Source of the DNA: Paralichthys olivaceus
Lineage: Eukaryota; Chordata; Actinopteri; Pleuronectiformes; Paralichthyidae
Direction of reading: 5' to 3'
DNA length: 64,000 bases
Assembly: GCF_024713975.1 (NCBI RefSeq)
Contig: NC_091096.1
Span: 22,566,458 to 22,630,457 of the forward strand
In this document: piece after piece, positions 61,338 to 64,000 of the stretch
Position numbering within the stretch: position 1 is the first letter of the stretch
Layout: each line of letters begins with the position of its first letter
Made by a program: the position numbers and the translations under genes
Notes under the pieces: model-generated
The model's input: the letters and a program-made list of their open reading frames with translations, nothing else
Databases searched by the model: none
What the model was told of the DNA's origin: nothing

Positions 61338-62161
61338 ATGGCGGCTATCGGAATGGTGCAGATGTTGATCGAAGCAGCCGAGTACCTCGAACGCAGGGAA
61401 CGAGGTAAAGTATTTTGTGTTGTTTACCACGATCTGTTTCGTATGTGAAAAAAAAAAACCCTGCAGCGACCCCCCATCTCCTTAATATCACACTCTATTT
61501 ATGCACCTGTCATCGTGAAGCCTGCTTAAAAACCCTTTATTTTTCATTTTAATAATCAGGCTGCACATTTAAAACATTAATGTTACAGGATTTCGCACGA
61601 TACATCAGAATCCATCGTCTACCCAAAATAGGTGCTAATCAATATTCATATTATATGCATATGTGCAAACACACACACTTTTCACACATTTTCATTTCTA
61701 ATAGTGAAAAAATGAATGCATATGTGGCAAATGCAGTGAAATGTGCAGGGAGACATTGTTTTTATGGAAGCCCCTCCTTTCCTTCTGTTGTGGTCCACTA
61801 GTAGGGTTTATTCCAGTTCAAGATGACATCATTGTGCAGGCTGAGGGGAGAAAATACAGGATAAATATACTGCATGAAAACCATTCATTGCATGTCAGCT
61901 CCACACTGCCATTAAATGCCTAAAGGATCACTATCAAATGTGGCTCATTTTATCGTCTTTCTATTCCTGGTTTGGCTACTTTTCACTGTTCTGCTGTAAC
62001 ACTATATTGTGCATTACCAGATATCAGGACATGTGACCACTATGTTGTTTATTTCTTGCAGAAGCGGAACATGGCTATGCCTCCATGCCACCCTTCATCA
62101 GCAGTCGAGAGAGGGACAGCCTGAAAAGAAAAAGCAAAAGCAAGAAAAATACAAGTAGCAG
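61338..62161 (+). CDS. mxd1: MAX dimerization protein 1, N-terminal exons 1-2 (continues past right edge)
   Basis: Transcriptional repressor of the MYC/MAX network: it pairs with MAX on E-boxes and recruits SIN3/HDAC. Exons 61338-61404 and 62062-62161, GT-AG, phase consistent. Residues 4-24 (IGMVQMLIEAAEYLERRERE) are the amphipathic Sin3-interaction helix. Then AEHGYASMPPF and the basic KRKSKSKKNTSSR just before the bHLH-zipper, which should start in the next exon. None is found up to 64000, so intron 2 exceeds 1.8 kb. MXD1 rather than MXI1/MXD3/MXD4 is supported by the EAEHGYASM stretch and by the snrnp27 neighbour. Confidence 0.93.
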
Positions 62162-64000
62162 GTAAAAGCTGTTCACCTCCTCATGGCCAAAAAACGACAC
62201 ACTTTTTTCTCAGCTCATCAACAAGCCGCCCATCATACCCCACGTTAGGTGTGCCCCCTCACGCAGCAGGTTAATCCAATGTTCCCAGATTGATGTTTGA
62301 GTTTCATCTGAGAATTATGAATTTTTAATAGTAAAAGCACATTTTTGTTTCCTTTATTCTCTGTATAATTTGACCACTTTTTGGAATGGACACCCTCTCA
62401 GATGCGATCATGGTCAAACCCTTGAGTTGTTGAATGCTTTAAATTTGATTCAATTGGTTCAAAATTTCACACATGAGAAATGTGTATCAAGCTGCATATA
62501 TGTTAAATCCTTTTTTGTCATTAAGGTCAATTTCACATAAATCATTGGCTGAGTGGTTTGGATGCTAACTCTGGGCCTCTTCAGTAATTCAGCCTGTAGG
62601 GAGAAACAACATTTAAAAAAAATGACATGTTCTAGTTGACGATATGTTTTTTTTCTGAATCTACGACTTTATAAATGGGCACATCTCAACTAGCATGTTA
62701 AACTTTAGTTTTAGTTGATCAAACAACATAGAATTAATAAATGAGTAATTATTTGCAACACATCTTATCATATATGAGGGTACTTTGCTTTCACTTCAAC
62801 CAGTGGTTAAGTAGTAAGTCTTTCACGCTACTTTTTTTTAGAATTTTCTCAATTTAATTCTCCAAACTCAAAAATTAATTTAAAAAACAATAAAATGAAA
62901 AGGATGCACTGACAAAAATATTTCAACTTGATCTTTACTCTATTCAAACTCATATTGAATATATCCTCACAGTTCTCTGTTGTGTTTAACTTTGGGGTTA
63001 TGAAAACACAAAATATCCCTGGTTCACCTGCAGAGCTGATAATCAGGGGATAAAGGCTTTGTTTGGACATAAAAATACTCAAACTGTTCCAATCTCAAAC
63101 ATTTCTTTTAGAGGAAATGCACATCAGCTGTAGCTATAGGCTCATGACCATCAGCTTTAAGAGGTACATATCCTTAGGAAATCAAAAACCCTGACCCGTC
63201 TTGAGTCAACATCCTGTACATACTGTATGCACTGTATGCATAACCCACTTTAAGTATTTGAAGGACAGTCTATAACTGGTCGTGTCACAGACTGCACAGT
63301 GAAATATGCACACCAGTTTTGTACGAAACAATGTGATGTTGGAAGCCTTGGTTTTTACAAAAAAAGGTATGGTTTGCCACCTCTCCTCACCTTATTCATA
63401 ATGCTACAGAAAAAAAGGATTTTGCTTTAAGAGCCATGGCTGCATGTCTACGTGTGAGTTTGTTGATATAAGGTCACGTTTAGACTCGCTGTTGTCTTCT
63501 CTAGTGTGACTGACAGCACCAAACATCAGTCTGGTGTCAGGCAGACTGGGTTAGTCAAGGTGACTGCAGAAAACATTTCAAGTGGCAGCTCTCGGCAGCT
63601 CAAGTCACCTCAGTGGACACTGCTGCACGGACACAGTGTACATTGCCATTATTATTGGTGCCATCTGTTTTTTCTGAAACCACTGATCTCTTGAGATTTC
63701 ACACCCAACAGTCTGAGTTTTCCTCAGAATGGAGACAATAACAGAAAAACTGGAAAAACATAGTCTGATCTGATCATTTATGCGATTCAATTATTTCAAG
63801 ATGGAACAGAATCTTTTACGAAAGTTTCCAAACATGTTATGGAATCCATGAAACCTAGAATTATGTCTGTTAAGAGAGCAAATATAGTATCTGTATGGTG
63901 TTCCTAAGAAAGTGTGCTGTGAAGGCAGCTCTGTAATCAAAGGCTGTGCTGGTGAAACTATATTCTTATGCATGTCTGAGGATGAAAAGTTGCCATTAGG
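62162..64000 (+). other. mxd1 intron 2 (partial), no exon seen
   Basis: AT-rich. Searched for a STHNEMEKNRRAHLR-type bHLH exon and found none. No clear repeat or RNA gene. Confidence 0.5.

Overview
This is a piece of a ray-finned (teleost) fish nuclear chromosome. It has small to mid-size GT-AG introns, very long CA/GT microsatellites, teleost-type LINE, hAT and MITE debris, and five vertebrate genes. Gene identities come from reading exon-encoded protein against remembered families. Exon borders come from GT/AG sites and reading-frame continuity. No database search was possible.

Layout: (1) 676-20375, minus strand: nine exons encoding the N-terminal half of a 100-kDa hexokinase, best matched to hexokinase 2 (hk2). 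The C-terminal half runs off the left edge. Its introns hold most of the transposons: a LINE with a tandemly duplicated 3' part (7207-9895), a complete but internally deleted hAT element with terminal inverted repeats (10623-12466), a decayed ZBED-type hAT transposase gene with its own intron (16119-about 19090), and several MITEs. (2) 20380-20650: hk2 promoter with a perfect CRE and a CCAAT box. (3) 20700-27900: gene-free, repeat-rich spacer between the divergent hk2 and figla genes. It has LINE tails, a hairpin insertion and a 43-bp minisatellite ending about 260 bp before the figla start codon. (4) 27920-33534, plus strand: figla, the germline bHLH factor, complete in six coding exons. (5) 36450-55403, plus strand: add2 (beta-adducin), 14 coding exons plus a probable upstream non-coding exon, 671 residues. 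(6) 55942-59762, plus strand: snrnp27, complete, 155 residues. (7) 60100-64000, plus strand: a CCAAT-rich promoter and the first two coding exons of mxd1; the bHLH-zipper exons lie past the right edge.

All five genes have human counterparts on chromosome 2p12-p13 (HK2, FIGLA/ADD2 as neighbours, SNRNP27/MXD1 as neighbours), so this is a rearranged block of conserved synteny. The genes do not form a pathway: sugar phosphorylation, oocyte transcription, membrane skeleton, spliceosome and MYC-network repression.

The least expected signal is structural. Four inverted duplications lie between 11.6 and 23.6 kb: three near-perfect hairpins with 15-19 bp arms and 5-7 nt loops, and one with 42-bp arms. 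One of them visibly interrupts a conserved transposase motif, which suggests fold-back, templated insertion events. Other points worth checking are a promoter-like island in the last intron of snrnp27, an unusual add2 N-terminus, a 25-bp identical segment shared by two unrelated repeats, and seven same-strand CCAAT boxes before mxd1.
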